Positions 1 through 6,750 of a stretch of DNA of 6,928 bases are shown in pieces (position 1 is the stretch's first letter; the number at the start of each line of letters is the position of its first letter). The notes below the pieces were generated by a model, which saw nothing but the letters and a program-made list of their open reading frames with translations, ran no database searches and was not told where the DNA came from. The stretch covers positions 1 to 6,928 of the forward strand of contig CAMYMP010000724.1 in NCBI GenBank assembly GCA_947259435.1, given 5' to 3'. The position numbers were made by a program, and so were the translations under genes. The stretch is from an uncultured Woeseiaceae bacterium (GTDB taxonomy: Bacteria > Pseudomonadota > Gammaproteobacteria > Woeseiales > Woeseiaceae).

Positions 1-2125
1 CGAGCGACAAACCGTCGAAGGTGCTCGTGCCGCGGCCGATTTCATCCATGAGTACGAGACTTTGCTCGGTGGCGTTGTGCAGACTGGTCGCGGTCTCGGT
101 CATTTCGACCATGAATGTGGATCGGCCACCCGCGAGATCGTCCGACGCGCCGATGCGCGTAAAAATACGATCGACAGGCCCGATGCGCAGGCTTTCTGCG
201 GGCACGAAGCTGCCGATGTGCGCGAGTATCGCGATCAGCGCCGTTTGCCGCATATAAGTCGATTTGCCGCCCATATTCGGGCCCGTGATCACGAGCAACC
301 TTTGCGATGCATCGAGAGACAGGTCGTTGGCGACGAACGGCGTCTCGATGACCTGTTCGACAACGAGATGACGACCGCCTCTGATTTCGATGCAAGGCGT
401 ATCGGCAATTTCTGGCTTCGACAGGGAGAGTGCGTCGGCGCGCTCCGAGAAACAGCTCAGTACGTCGAGCTCCGCGAGACCGGCTGCCGTGCGCTGCAGT
501 TCTCCAAGCACCTCGTGGAGCTGGTCGAGCAACGCTTCGTAAAGGTGTTTCTCGCGCGCGAGCGCACGTTCGCGTGCGCCAAGAACCTTGTCTTCGAATT
601 CCTTGAGTTCGGGAGTAATGTAACGTTCCGCAGACTTGAGCGTCTGCCGCCGCACATACTCGACCGGTGCTTTGTCGGCCTGGGCTTTGCTTATTTCAAT
701 GTAGTACCCATGCACCCGGTTATAGCCAAGCCTGAGTGTCGCAATCCCGGTACGTTCTTTCTCGCGTGCCTCGAGGTCGAGCAGGTACTGGTCGGCATTC
801 GCGGCAATCGCGCGCAGCTCATCGAGTTCGTCGTCATAACCATCTGCAATCACGCCGCCATCGCGAATGAGCATTGGCGGGTTATCGATAATCGATTTGC
901 CCAGTAGCTCACGTTGCCGGCGATGTTCACCAATCTGTTCACGCAGGTCGTCGAGCAGCGGGGACTCGAGCTCGCGGATTTGCCGGCGCAGTTCCGGAAG
1001 GCGCGAGAGCGCTTCGGCGAGCTGACGAAGATCTCTGGGCCGGGCCGACCGCAGCGCAACGCGCGACAAGATGCGCTCGACATCACCGATGCCATTGATA
1101 CCCGCCTGCAATTCGGCAACCGATCCAGTCGTGAGCATCGTCTCGATGACGTGGTAGCGTGCGCGCAAGACGGCCGCGTCACGGAGCGGGCGCTGAATCC
1201 AGCGGCGCAGCAATCGAGACCCCATCGGGCTCTGACAATGATCCATGACGCCAGCTAGCGTGTGCTCGTGATGGCCGCTCAGCGATTCTTCCAGCTCGAG
1301 ATTACGCCGCGTTGGGCCATCCATGATGACCGCATCCTCACGCCGCTCTGCGACGATCGACTGCAGATGCGGCAGCGCAGCTTTTTGTGTGTCCGTGACG
1401 TACTGCAGAAGCGCGCCAGCAGCCGCGACGCCGCGCGAAAATGCGTCACAGCCGAAGCCGCTCAGGTCGCGCGTGCCAAACTGTGCGCACAGCAGGCGCG
1501 TAGCGCTGTCGAGTTCGAAGTGCCATGGCGGCCGCCGCGTCACTCGAATGCCGTCTGCAAAGGATTCGCCGAGCGTCTGGTCTTCGTCGACGATGATCTC
1601 GGCCGGCCGCAATCGCTCGAACTCGCCACGGGCGGCTTCGACATCCGGTACCTCGGTCAGCTGAAAGCGGCCGCCGGCAAGGTCCAGCCAGGCGATTCCG
1701 ATCCGATCACCTTCGGCAAAAATCGATGCGACCAGGTTGTCGCGGCTTTCTGCGAGCAAAGCTTCGTCGGTCAGCGTGCCGGGCGTTACGATGCGCGTCA
1801 CCTGCCGCTCGACGGGGCCCTTGCTCGTCGCCGGGTCACCCACCTGCTCACAGATTGCGACGGACTCGCCTTTGCGAACGAGTTTGGCGAGATAGCCCTC
1901 GACCGCGTGATACGGCACGCCAGCCATCGGTATCGGATTGCCGCCTGACTTGCCACGCGAAGTCAGCGTGATGTCGAGCAGCTTCGCGGCGCGCCTGGCG
2001 TCGTCATAGAAGAGTTCGTAAAAGTCTCCCATGCGATAGAACACGAGCATATCCGGGTACTCGGACTTGATGGCCAGGTACTGGCGCATCATCGGCGTGT
2101 GGATCGCTGTCGGCTCGCTGCTCAT
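1..2125 (-). CDS. mutS: DNA mismatch repair protein MutS (3' end off the window)
   Basis: MutS is the cytoplasmic ATPase that recognises mispairs and small loops and recruits MutL. The 708 visible codons read without interruption. Near the N-terminus is HTPMMRQYL, followed by the mismatch-reading motif GDFYELF with Phe35 and Glu37, the counterparts of E. coli Phe36 and Glu38. Connector, core and clamp regions follow, including the family-typical stretch [11 protein letters not shown]. The ATPase domain has the Walker A motif GPNMGGKST at residues 615-623 and Walker B with Asp694-Glu695 in DEIGRGTS. The gene leaves the window just after this, at DGLSL, so roughly 145 C-terminal residues (rest of the ATPase, dimerisation helices, beta-clamp motif) are missing if the length matches E. 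coli (853 aa). The ATG at 2125-2123 is chosen because it aligns with known MutS N-termini. It lies 11 bases after the CBS gene stop and has only a weak ribosome site. It appears to be the last visible gene of the minus-strand operon. Confidence 0.98.
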   Translation of the reverse strand, partial: MSSEPTAIHTPMMRQYLAIKSEYPDMLVFYRMGDFYELFYDDARRAAKLLDITLTSRGKSGGNPIPMAGVPYHAVEGYLAKLVRKGESVAICEQVGDPATSKGPVERQVTRIVTPGTLTDEALLAESRDNLVASIFAEGDRIGIAWLDLAGGRFQLTEVPDVEAARGEFERLRPAEIIVDEDQTLGESFADGIRVTRRPPWHFELDSATRLLCAQFGTRDLSGFGCDAFSRGVAAAGALLQYVTDTQKAALPHLQSIVAERREDAVIMDGPTRRNLELEESLSGHHEHTLAGVMDHCQSPMGSRLLRRWIQRPLRDAAVLRARYHVIETMLTTGSVAELQAGINGIGDVERILSRVALRSARPRDLRQLAEALSRLPELRRQIRELESPLLDDLREQIGEHRRQRELLGKSIIDNPPMLIRDGGVIADGYDDELDELRAIAANADQYLLDLEAREKERTGIATLRLGYNRVHGYYIEISKAQADKAPVEYVRRQTLKSAERYITPELKEFEDKVLGARERALAREKHLYEALLDQLHEVLGELQRTAAGLAELDVLSCFSERADALSLSKPEIADTPCIEIRGGRHLVVEQVIETPFVANDLSLDASQRLLVITGPNMGGKSTYMRQTALIAILAHIGSFVPAESLRIGPVDRIFTRIGASDDLAGGRSTFMVEMTETATSLHNATEQSLVLMDEIGRGTSTFDGLSL

Positions 2126-2136
2126 CGATCGGCTAC

Positions 2137-2541
2137 CTAGTCGAGCTCCGGCAGAGCCTCCAGCACGAGATGGTAGTAGCTGATGATGCCGATGATTTCG
2201 TGGTGCTCGACGACCGGCGCGCGGCGAATGCCGAAGCGCTCGAACAGCCGCGCGCAGTAGCGGATGTCCATCGCCGGGTGCACGGAGATGACCGGCTTGG
2301 TCATGATCTCGAAGATGTTGACCCGTTCCGGCGCCTTGTCACGCGCAATGACCTGCTTGGCGATGTCTGACAAAGTCAGAATGCCGTACTCGTCTTTTTC
2401 CGATCGCTTATCGACGATCAGGCTGGTGGCGCGCCCGTCTCGCATCAGTCGCAGCGCATCGAGGACGTTCTTGCGTCCATCTATCACGGTTACGTCGGTG
2501 CGCATGGCCTTGCGCACGGAAACCCAGTCGGGGTTGCTCAT
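2137..2541 (-). CDS. Two-CBS-domain protein, probable regulator of the DUF1538 transporter
   Basis: This 134-residue soluble protein consists of little more than two CBS domains, about residues 8-66 and 75-131. CBS pairs (Bateman modules) bind adenine nucleotides and commonly gate transporters and enzymes. The first repeat carries the nucleotide-contact motif G53-I-L-T56-L-S-D59. The second has G118-I-I-S121-Y-Y-H124, where His replaces the usual Asp, so the two sites are probably not equivalent. No catalytic or DNA-binding domain is fused to it, so it most likely acts by protein contact. Its ATG overlaps the stop of the P-II-like gene by four bases (ATGA) and has a strong GGAGG site seven bases upstream, so it should be made together with the P-II-like protein and the two membrane proteins. 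A link to the antiporter is inferred from the gene order. The ligand (ATP, AMP, another nucleotide or a cyclic dinucleotide) cannot be told from sequence. Confidence 0.87.
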   Translation of the reverse strand: MSNPDWVSVRKAMRTDVTVIDGRKNVLDALRLMRDGRATSLIVDKRSEKDEYGILTLSDIAKQVIARDKAPERVNIFEIMTKPVISVHPAMDIRYCARLFERFGIRRAPVVEHHEIIGIISYYHLVLEALPELD

Positions 2542-2888
2542 AGCTGTTCCTCCACCATCTCTACAATGTGTTCGGCCTGACTCAGTGCGCCGATCGCGTC
2601 TTCGACATCGATCTGGATAGCCAGGCCCGTGCCTGGTTGTTCATCGAACTCGCCGATCACGCCGATGTGTTCCAGTATCTCGCGGCTCAGATGTTTCTCG
2701 ACGAGCAGCATGAGTACGTCTCTTTGCGTGGTCAGGGTCAGGCCGAAGAAGCTCTTCGGCGCCTCGTAACCCTCGCCGCGGGCGTTGCTCACGACGGTGC
2801 ACCCCGTGGCGCCTGCTTCGCGCGCCGCTTTGAGCACGTCGTCGGTCTTCGAATCCTCGACGAAGACGATCAACAGTTTGAAATGCAT
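2538..2888 (-). CDS. P-II-like (GlnB-fold) signalling protein linked to DUF1538 transporter
   Basis: This is a 116-residue protein of P-II size and pattern. A beta strand (LLIVFVE) and a helix (DVLKAAREAGATG) lead into TVVSNARGEG, aligning with the GxTGxTV...KGxG region of GlnB. Near the C-terminus PGTGLAIQIDVEDAIG (85-100) corresponds to the GDGKIFV...VARVI region. Canonical features are missing: no long T-loop with the uridylylated Tyr51 (ELYRG), and the B-loop Lys90 position is Leu89. It therefore belongs to the divergent P-II-like proteins that accompany transporters, not to GlnB/GlnK, and nitrogen control should not be assumed. The frame stays open far upstream inside the preceding membrane gene, but the true start is the ATG at 2888-2886, supported by GGAGG seven bases upstream and by the family N-terminus. 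It overlaps the DUF1538 stop by one base (TGATG) and the CBS start by four. I infer that it binds and regulates the transporter; the ligand is unknown. Confidence 0.85.
   Translation of the reverse strand: MHFKLLIVFVEDSKTDDVLKAAREAGATGCTVVSNARGEGYEAPKSFFGLTLTTQRDVLMLLVEKHLSREILEHIGVIGEFDEQPGTGLAIQIDVEDAIGALSQAEHIVEMVEEQL
2549..2553 (-). promoter_or_regulatory. Ribosome binding site of the CBS-domain gene
   Basis: GGAGG lies seven bases before the ATG at 2541, within the final codons (VEEQL) of the P-II-like gene. Together with the ATGA stop/start overlap it supports coupled translation of the two regulators. Confidence 0.82.
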
Positions 2889-3700
2889 CAGTTTTCCTCC
2901 AATAGGTTGGGATCTTCCCGGGCTTCTACTTTGCGTCGCCGCGCATCGCGAACGCGGGTCATTATGGCGCTCAATTGAGCATACGCCAGTACCGAGATGA
3001 TCGGGAACAGGGCGGCGAAAGCGACCAAACCAAAGCCATCGAGCAACGGGCTGCGTCCCGGGATGGTCTCGGCCAGACCCAGACCCAGCGCCGTGATCAG
3101 CGGTACTGTGACAGTCGAAGTGGTAACACCGCCCGAATCGTAGGCGAGCGGAATGATGAGCTTCGGAGCCCAGATCGTCTGCACGACGACGACCAGGTAG
3201 CCAACCATTATAAAGCTTTGCAACGGCACTCCGGCGATAATTCGGTAGCTCCCCAGGCATACGCCGATCGCGGCGCCGAGCGCAACCGCGACTCGCAGAC
3301 CCCAGACGCTGATGGCGCCGCCGGACACGTCGTGCGCTTTCATCGCAACGGCGAGCAGGGCCGGCTCCGCGATCGCCGTGGCGAAGCCGATGGACAGCGC
3401 AAACGCGTAAACCCACAGATAGGCACCCCAGTGCGGAACTTCCGCATCGCCCACCAGCGCCTCGGGCGCCGTGAGCTGTTCGGCCATCAGGCGGCCTATA
3501 GGAAACAGCGCCTGTTCGAGCCCGATCAGGAACAAGCCGAGACCGATGATAACGAAGCCGATGCCGACCAGAAGGCGACCGACATGGGGCAGCGGCTTGC
3601 GGATTACGAAGGCCTGGAACAGGAAAATAAAAAGCACGATCGGCAGGACGTCGGTGCCGGTTGCAACGACTGTGGTGATACTAGAGATAATCAGATCCAC
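2888..3700 (-). CDS. DUF1538 membrane protein, UmpB-like subunit of a putative cation/proton antiporter
   Basis: This 270-residue inner-membrane protein belongs to the DUF1538 family. About six to seven hydrophobic segments can be picked out, near residues 19-34, 41-63, 96-112, 134-151, 160-178, 192-210 and 222-243. Conserved elements are ALFPIG (64-69), an AEP motif (111-113) in a membrane segment, [15 protein letters not shown] (186-200) and DGFGLVAFA (221-229). The tail after residue 248 is highly charged ([13 protein letters not shown]) and probably cytoplasmic. It is a paralogue of the protein encoded just upstream, and the two overlap by 10 bases, as expected for subunits of one complex. 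From memory of the literature, the DUF1538 pair UmpAB of Halomonas works as a two-component Na+(Li+,K+)/H+ antiporter; assigning that activity here is an inference. The start is GTG at 3700-3698, with a modest GGCGGG upstream. No signal peptide is evident beyond the first membrane segment. Confidence 0.85.
   Translation of the reverse strand: MDLIISSITTVVATGTDVLPIVLFIFLFQAFVIRKPLPHVGRLLVGIGFVIIGLGLFLIGLEQALFPIGRLMAEQLTAPEALVGDAEVPHWGAYLWVYAFALSIGFATAIAEPALLAVAMKAHDVSGGAISVWGLRVAVALGAAIGVCLGSYRIIAGVPLQSFIMVGYLVVVVQTIWAPKLIIPLAYDSGGVTTSTVTVPLITALGLGLAETIPGRSPLLDGFGLVAFAALFPIISVLAYAQLSAIMTRVRDARRRKVEAREDPNLLEEN
2896..2900 (-). promoter_or_regulatory. Ribosome binding site of the P-II-like gene
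   Basis: A perfect GGAGG lies seven bases before the ATG at 2888. It sits inside the last codons of the upstream membrane gene. It decides the start of the P-II-like gene against a much longer in-frame extension reaching back to about 3416. Confidence 0.85.
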
Positions 3701-4434
3701 TGGATTATCCCGCCGTACAGCATGACAAATATAATCGGCGTCAACGACGCGAACGCGATCAGGCCGAAGCCGTCGGTCATCGGATTGCGGTCGCGCAGCG
3801 ACGACGCGAGCCCGACGCCCAGCGCCGTGACGAGCGGCACGGTGACCGTCGATGTCGTAACGCCGCCCGAGTCGTAGGCGATGCCGACGATGTCTGCCGG
3901 CGCTATCGCCGTAATGGCGACGACCAGCGCGTAGCCCGAGATGATCATCAGTGGCAAGGACCAGCCGAGGATGATGCGCAGCACGCCGAGGACAAGCGCA
4001 GTACCCACTGACAAGGCCACCGTAAGCCGCAGGCCGAGCACGTAATTACTTCGTGCGTCCTCGGTGTCTGCTATCGCGCCGTCCGCCGCGGCGACGAGTG
4101 ACGCCTCGTTCGCAATCGCCGTCAGGGACGGCTCGGCGATTGTCGTGCCGAAGCCGAGCAAAAACGCAAAGGTGAGTAGCCAGAACACACTGCCCTTGCG
4201 CGCCAGCGCGACCGCGAGCGAATCGCCGATCGGGAACAAAGCAAGCTCGAGCCCATAAATAAAGAGCGTGAGGCCTATGACGACGACGATGGCGCCGATG
4301 ATCAACCCGAATACGCCGTCCGGCGGCTGCCTGAGTACCAGGAACTGAAAGAACGCAATGACGATCACGATCGGCGCGAGATCGCGCATGCTGCCTTTCG
4401 CATGTGACCAGAAGATCCGCAGACTTTTTTTCAT
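3691..4434 (-). CDS. DUF1538 membrane protein, UmpA-like subunit of a putative cation/proton antiporter
   Basis: This 247-residue DUF1538 protein heads the minus-strand operon. A basic, amphipathic stretch ([17 protein letters not shown]) precedes hydrophobic segments near residues 20-35, 41-66, 84-100, 132-155, 159-180, 192-210 and 222-243. It shares with the downstream paralogue the motifs ALFPIG (65-70), AEP (100-102), [15 protein letters not shown] (186-200) and DGFGLIAFA (221-229). The last two fall at identical residue numbers in both proteins. Acidic and small polar residues in broken membrane helices are what one expects of an ion path, but the transport role is inferred from the UmpAB precedent. 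The ATG at 4434 has no convincing ribosome site. Met16 (4389) is preceded by AAAGG at a short spacing of four bases and is an alternative start. I keep Met1 because an N-terminal amphipathic lead is, as I remember, usual in the family. Confidence 0.85.
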   Translation of the reverse strand: MKKSLRIFWSHAKGSMRDLAPIVIVIAFFQFLVLRQPPDGVFGLIIGAIVVVIGLTLFIYGLELALFPIGDSLAVALARKGSVFWLLTFAFLLGFGTTIAEPSLTAIANEASLVAAADGAIADTEDARSNYVLGLRLTVALSVGTALVLGVLRIILGWSLPLMIISGYALVVAITAIAPADIVGIAYDSGGVTTSTVTVPLVTALGVGLASSLRDRNPMTDGFGLIAFASLTPIIFVMLYGGIIQWI

Positions 4435-4525
4435 GATCGAGCGATCAGTGTGCCGGCGCGCATGTGTCTCCCGTATGCGTCGATTCGAGCTATCATGGCT
4501 CGGGGCTGTTTTTGTTCTCGGGTCT
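4435..4525. promoter_or_regulatory. Divergent intergenic region between the antiporter operon and the glycosyltransferase
   Basis: These 91 bases must hold the promoters for both divergent units. Visible elements are a 14-base inverted repeat TGATCG-AG-CGATCA at 4434-4447, which touches the start codon of the DUF1538 gene, and a second one with arms CGAGC and GCTCG at 4486-4490 and 4498-4502. The second repeat flanks TATCAT (4491-4496), a plausible -10 box for the plus-strand unit with no good -35 partner. No clear sigma-70 promoter was found for the minus direction. Confidence 0.4.
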
Positions 4526-5611
4526 ATGAAAATACTGCATGTCGAAACCGGACGCCATCTTTACGGTGGACCGCAGCAAGTTGTGTACCTTGTTGCCGCG
4601 CTGATCGACCGCGGCCACGACTGCACGCTCGTTTGCCCGCCCGGATCAGGGGTCGATGCGGCGGCCCGCGCGGCAGGCATACCGGTTCGCAACCTGTTTT
4701 GTGCGGGCGACCTGGATCTGCCGTTTGCGTATCGGCTCACCCAATACCTGCAAACGGAGCAGCCCGATCTCGTGCACTGCCACAGCCGGCGCGGTGCGGA
4801 CATGCTGGGTGGACTGGCCGCGAGCTTTGCCGATATTCCGGCCGTTGTCTCGAGACGCGTCGACAGCACCGAGATGCGGCTGGTGGCCGCGCTGCGCTAC
4901 CGGCCGTTCAGGAAGATCATCGCGATTTCCGAAGCCATCGCCGCAATGCTTCGTGATCATGATGTCGACGCGGCCCGTATCGAAGTCATTCGCAGTGCCG
5001 TGGACACGGAGCGATTTTCGGTTCCGGCCGACCGGACCGCTTTTAGAGCCGAATTCGGCATCCCCGACGGCGCGATCGTCATTGCCGCGGCCGGTCAGCT
5101 GATTCCGCGCAAAGGGCATCGCTACCTGCTGCAGGCCTTTGCCGATCTGCGGCACAGCCATCCCGGGATACGGCTGATCATATTTGGCGAGGGCTACCTC
5201 AATAACCAGCTTCGTGAGCAGGCGGCTGCTCTGGGTCTTGGCGACAGTGCGAAATTTGTGGGTTTTCGCGATGACCTCGATGATCTCATGGGCTGTTTCG
5301 ATATTTTTGCGCATCCGGCGCTGGCTGAGGGGCTTGGTGTAGCGACCCTCAAGGCCGCGGCCGCGGGTGTGCCTGTCGTTGGCTTCAGCGCCGGGGGCCT
5401 TGCCGAGGCCGTGAGCGATGGCGAAACCGGCATTCTGGTACCCGCCGGGAATGTCGAAGCGCTTAGGGATGCGATCTCGCGGCTGATTGATCAGGATGAG
5501 CTAAGAGCGCGCATGGGCGCCGCTGGCAGGGAACGGATGCAAAAATCGTTCTCGATCGATACGATGGCCGACAAGCATGTCGAACTTTACGAGTCCGTAC
5601 TGAATGGCTGA
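4526..5611 (+). CDS. GT4-family (GT-B fold) glycosyltransferase with a variant EX7E motif
   Basis: This 361-residue cytoplasmic or membrane-associated glycosyltransferase has the two-domain GT-B layout. The N-terminal acceptor domain opens with MKILHVETG and the glycine-rich loop YGGPQQ (13-18), and carries [10 protein letters not shown] (84-93). The C-terminal donor domain begins near residue 172, with GQLIPRKGH (190-198, Arg195/Lys196 expected at the donor phosphates), GEGY (221-224), the [10 protein letters not shown] segment (263-272) and a closing [10 protein letters not shown] (299-308). The family's E-x7-E motif reads Glu268...Lys276, so the second Glu is replaced. Sugar donor and acceptor cannot be told; GT4 members act in lipopolysaccharide, capsule and glycolipid synthesis. 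The frame stays open to 4358, but the ATG at 4526 is chosen because it gives the canonical N-terminal beta strand; its ribosome site is weak. It overlaps pncC by eight bases. Confidence 0.92.
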   Translation: MKILHVETGRHLYGGPQQVVYLVAALIDRGHDCTLVCPPGSGVDAAARAAGIPVRNLFCAGDLDLPFAYRLTQYLQTEQPDLVHCHSRRGADMLGGLAASFADIPAVVSRRVDSTEMRLVAALRYRPFRKIIAISEAIAAMLRDHDVDAARIEVIRSAVDTERFSVPADRTAFRAEFGIPDGAIVIAAAGQLIPRKGHRYLLQAFADLRHSHPGIRLIIFGEGYLNNQLREQAAALGLGDSAKFVGFRDDLDDLMGCFDIFAHPALAEGLGVATLKAAAAGVPVVGFSAGGLAEAVSDGETGILVPAGNVEALRDAISRLIDQDELRARMGAAGRERMQKSFSIDTMADKHVELYESVLNG

Positions 5612-6101
5612 TCACGAATCGATCCACAAACTGGCTGTTGCGCTCGTCGCCGACCTGACTGCGTCGGGCAAGGCGATGTCAACCGCCGAGTCCTGCACCG
5701 GCGGGTGGGTCGCCAAGGCTGTAACGGACGTGCCGGGCAGTTCCGTAATATTTGGCTACGGCATCGTGTGCTATTCGAATGGCGCCAAAGAGTCGATGCT
5801 GGGCGTGAAAAACCAGACGCTGACGGAACACGGCTCTGTCAGCGAGCCCGTCGTCGAGGAAATGGCGGAAGGTGTATTGAATCTGAGTGGATCCGATATC
5901 GCCGTCGCGGTAAGCGGCATCGCGGGCCCGAGCGGCGGCACCGAAGAAAAGCCGGTTGGCACGGTCTGGTTTGCCTGGGCCGTCAGAGACAGCGGCAAAG
6001 TCAGAATCGAGACGAGCTGCGAACATTTCGACGGTGACCGCGAACTCGTTCGCGAGCTCACGGTTGCGCATGCAATACAGGGCGTTCTGGATCGGCTGTG
6101 A
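5604..6101 (+). CDS. pncC: Nicotinamide-nucleotide amidohydrolase PncC (CinA C-terminal domain)
   Basis: This 165-residue enzyme hydrolyses nicotinamide mononucleotide to nicotinate mononucleotide plus ammonia, recycling the NMN released by NAD-dependent DNA ligase. It is the stand-alone form of the CinA C-terminal domain, the usual length in gammaproteobacteria; the N-terminal COG1058 domain of full-length CinA is absent. STAESCTGGW (26-35) contains the catalytic Ser30. FGYGIVCYSNGAK (50-62) supplies the conserved Tyr57 and Lys62, and AVSGIAGPSGGTEEKPVGT (102-120) is the glycine-rich family signature. The ATG at 5604 lies inside the last codons of the glycosyltransferase (eight-base overlap), and its TGA overlaps the GTG of thpR by four, so the three genes look translationally coupled. 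Placement just ahead of recA, with one gene between, matches the recurrent cinA-recA neighbourhood. Confidence 0.95.
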   Translation: MADHESIHKLAVALVADLTASGKAMSTAESCTGGWVAKAVTDVPGSSVIFGYGIVCYSNGAKESMLGVKNQTLTEHGSVSEPVVEEMAEGVLNLSGSDIAVAVSGIAGPSGGTEEKPVGTVWFAWAVRDSGKVRIETSCEHFDGDRELVRELTVAHAIQGVLDRL

Positions 6102-6616
6102 GCACGCGACGGCTGTTCTTCGCGTTGTGGCCGGATCACCGGCAGCGCGATCGAATGCGCGATTTCATTACGCCGGTGGCAAAGCTTGTCGAGGGCAGGG
6201 CGATTGATCGCCGCAACTGGCACGTCACACTGGTCTATATCGGTGAATTCCCCGAGGCGCGCATCGACGAATTGCACGAGATAAAAAAGGTCGTGACGGT
6301 CGAACCGTTTCGCCTGCGCTTTGACCGCCTCGAATTCTGGCCACGCCCGAAAATCGCGGCGCTGGTCCCGCCGACCGTGCCGCCCGAGCTGGAAAGCCTC
6401 GTAGAAGACCTCAAGGGTCAGGTGTTTGCGGCTGGCGTCAATCCGGAGTACCAGCGTGCTTATCGCCCGCATATCACGGCAGTCCGGAATGCGCGGACGT
6501 TCGAGACGCAGCGATTGGCGCAGACGGCCGTCCTCGAATGGTCGAGCTTCGAGCTCGTCGAGTCGGTTTCTGAGCCCGGTGGAGTGACATACCGCCCACT
6601 AGTCAAAGACTTCTGA
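6098..6616 (+). CDS. thpR: RNA 2',3'-cyclic phosphodiesterase ThpR (2H phosphoesterase)
   Basis: This 172-residue member of the LigT/2H family hydrolyses RNA 2',3'-cyclic phosphate ends to 2'-phosphates and, in the reverse sense, can join tRNA half-molecules with 2'-5' linkage in vitro. Both catalytic HxT motifs are present: His42-Val-Thr44 in NWHVTLVYIG and His125-Ile-Thr127 in YRPHITAVR. The N-terminal RRLFFALWP (4-12) is typical of the family, as is the length. The start is the GTG at 6098, which overlaps the pncC stop by four bases (GTGA); translation probably continues by re-initiation from pncC. It is the last gene of the glycosyltransferase-pncC-thpR unit. No clear terminator follows, so some read-through into recA is possible. 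Confidence 0.94.
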   Translation: MSTRRLFFALWPDHRQRDRMRDFITPVAKLVEGRAIDRRNWHVTLVYIGEFPEARIDELHEIKKVVTVEPFRLRFDRLEFWPRPKIAALVPPTVPPELESLVEDLKGQVFAAGVNPEYQRAYRPHITAVRNARTFETQRLAQTAVLEWSSFELVESVSEPGGVTYRPLVKDF

Positions 6617-6668
6617 GATTTTCTTCGCGTTTCTTCAAGTACTGCCCGGATAGTCGGGTCGGACTCTG

Positions 6669-6697
6669 CTGCCACGTCGTGGCCTTTATGGAATAAT
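6669..6697 (+). promoter_or_regulatory. Candidate recA promoter (extended -10)
   Basis: CTGCCA at 6669-6674 matches the -35 consensus at four of six positions. A 17-base spacer leads to AATAAT at 6692-6697, five of six to TATAAT, preceded by TGG (6689-6691), an extended -10 element. Transcription would start near 6704 and give a leader of about 47 bases before the recA ATG. Confidence 0.55.
6671..6683. promoter_or_regulatory. Perfect 13-base palindrome inside the recA promoter
   Basis: GCCACG-T-CGTGGC has six-base perfect arms around one central base, too tight to form an RNA hairpin loop. It covers the end of the proposed -35 and half of the spacer, the position of a repressor operator. It resembles no LexA site type I know, so the binding protein, if any, is unknown. 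Confidence 0.4.
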
Positions 6698-6714
6698 CGT
6701 CGTTTCCGCTTCTC

Positions 6715-6728
6715 GCGGCTCCGGCCGC
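6715..6728 (+). other. GC-rich hairpin in the recA mRNA leader
   Basis: GCGGC pairs with GCCGC around the loop TCCG, which in RNA is a UNCG tetraloop closed by C-G, an unusually stable form. It lies just upstream of the recA ribosome site (AGGA, 6735-6738). It has no T run behind it and so is not a convincing terminator. It may stabilise the mRNA or shape access to the start. Confidence 0.4.
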
Positions 6729-6750
6729 TCTTACAGGATGACCTCAAACA

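Larger units (their letters stand above)
6617..6750. other. thpR-recA intergenic region
   Basis: This 134-base gap has no gene on either strand that I can support. It holds a T-rich stretch right after thpR (6617-6638), a weak CCCG/CGGG hairpin at 6645-6658 without a following T run, the recA promoter candidate and palindrome, and a GC-rich leader hairpin. A search for CTG-N10-CAG, the core of the E. coli LexA site, and for GAAC-N4-GTTC found nothing. Confidence 0.7.

Noticed and set aside
62..907. Long plus-strand open frame of 281 codons
   Set aside because: It lies wholly antisense to mutS, whose reading frame has clear MutS motifs throughout. The protein has no recognisable domain and an Arg/His-rich shadow composition.
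1262..1948. Plus-strand open frame of 228 codons
   Set aside because: Antisense to the mutS N-terminal half. Apparent coding potential is explained by the G+C-rich codon pattern of the real gene.
2889..3416. Upstream extension of the P-II-like frame to give a 292-residue protein
   Set aside because: The extension is an out-of-frame reading of the DUF1538 gene. A perfect GGAGG seven bases before the ATG at 2888 and the P-II N-terminus fix the real start.
2975..3877. Plus-strand open frame of 300 codons across both DUF1538 genes
   Set aside because: Its product is extremely rich in Asp, Arg and Gln with no domain. It is the antisense shadow of two well-defined membrane proteins.
4358..4525. 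56-codon N-terminal extension of the glycosyltransferase
   Set aside because: It overlaps the divergent DUF1538 gene, contains a Cys/Arg-rich stretch foreign to GT4 proteins, and the normal N-terminal strand begins at the ATG at 4526.
6645..6658. CCCG/CGGG hairpin after thpR as a terminator
   Set aside because: The stem is only four base pairs and no T run follows, so it does not meet the pattern of an intrinsic terminator.
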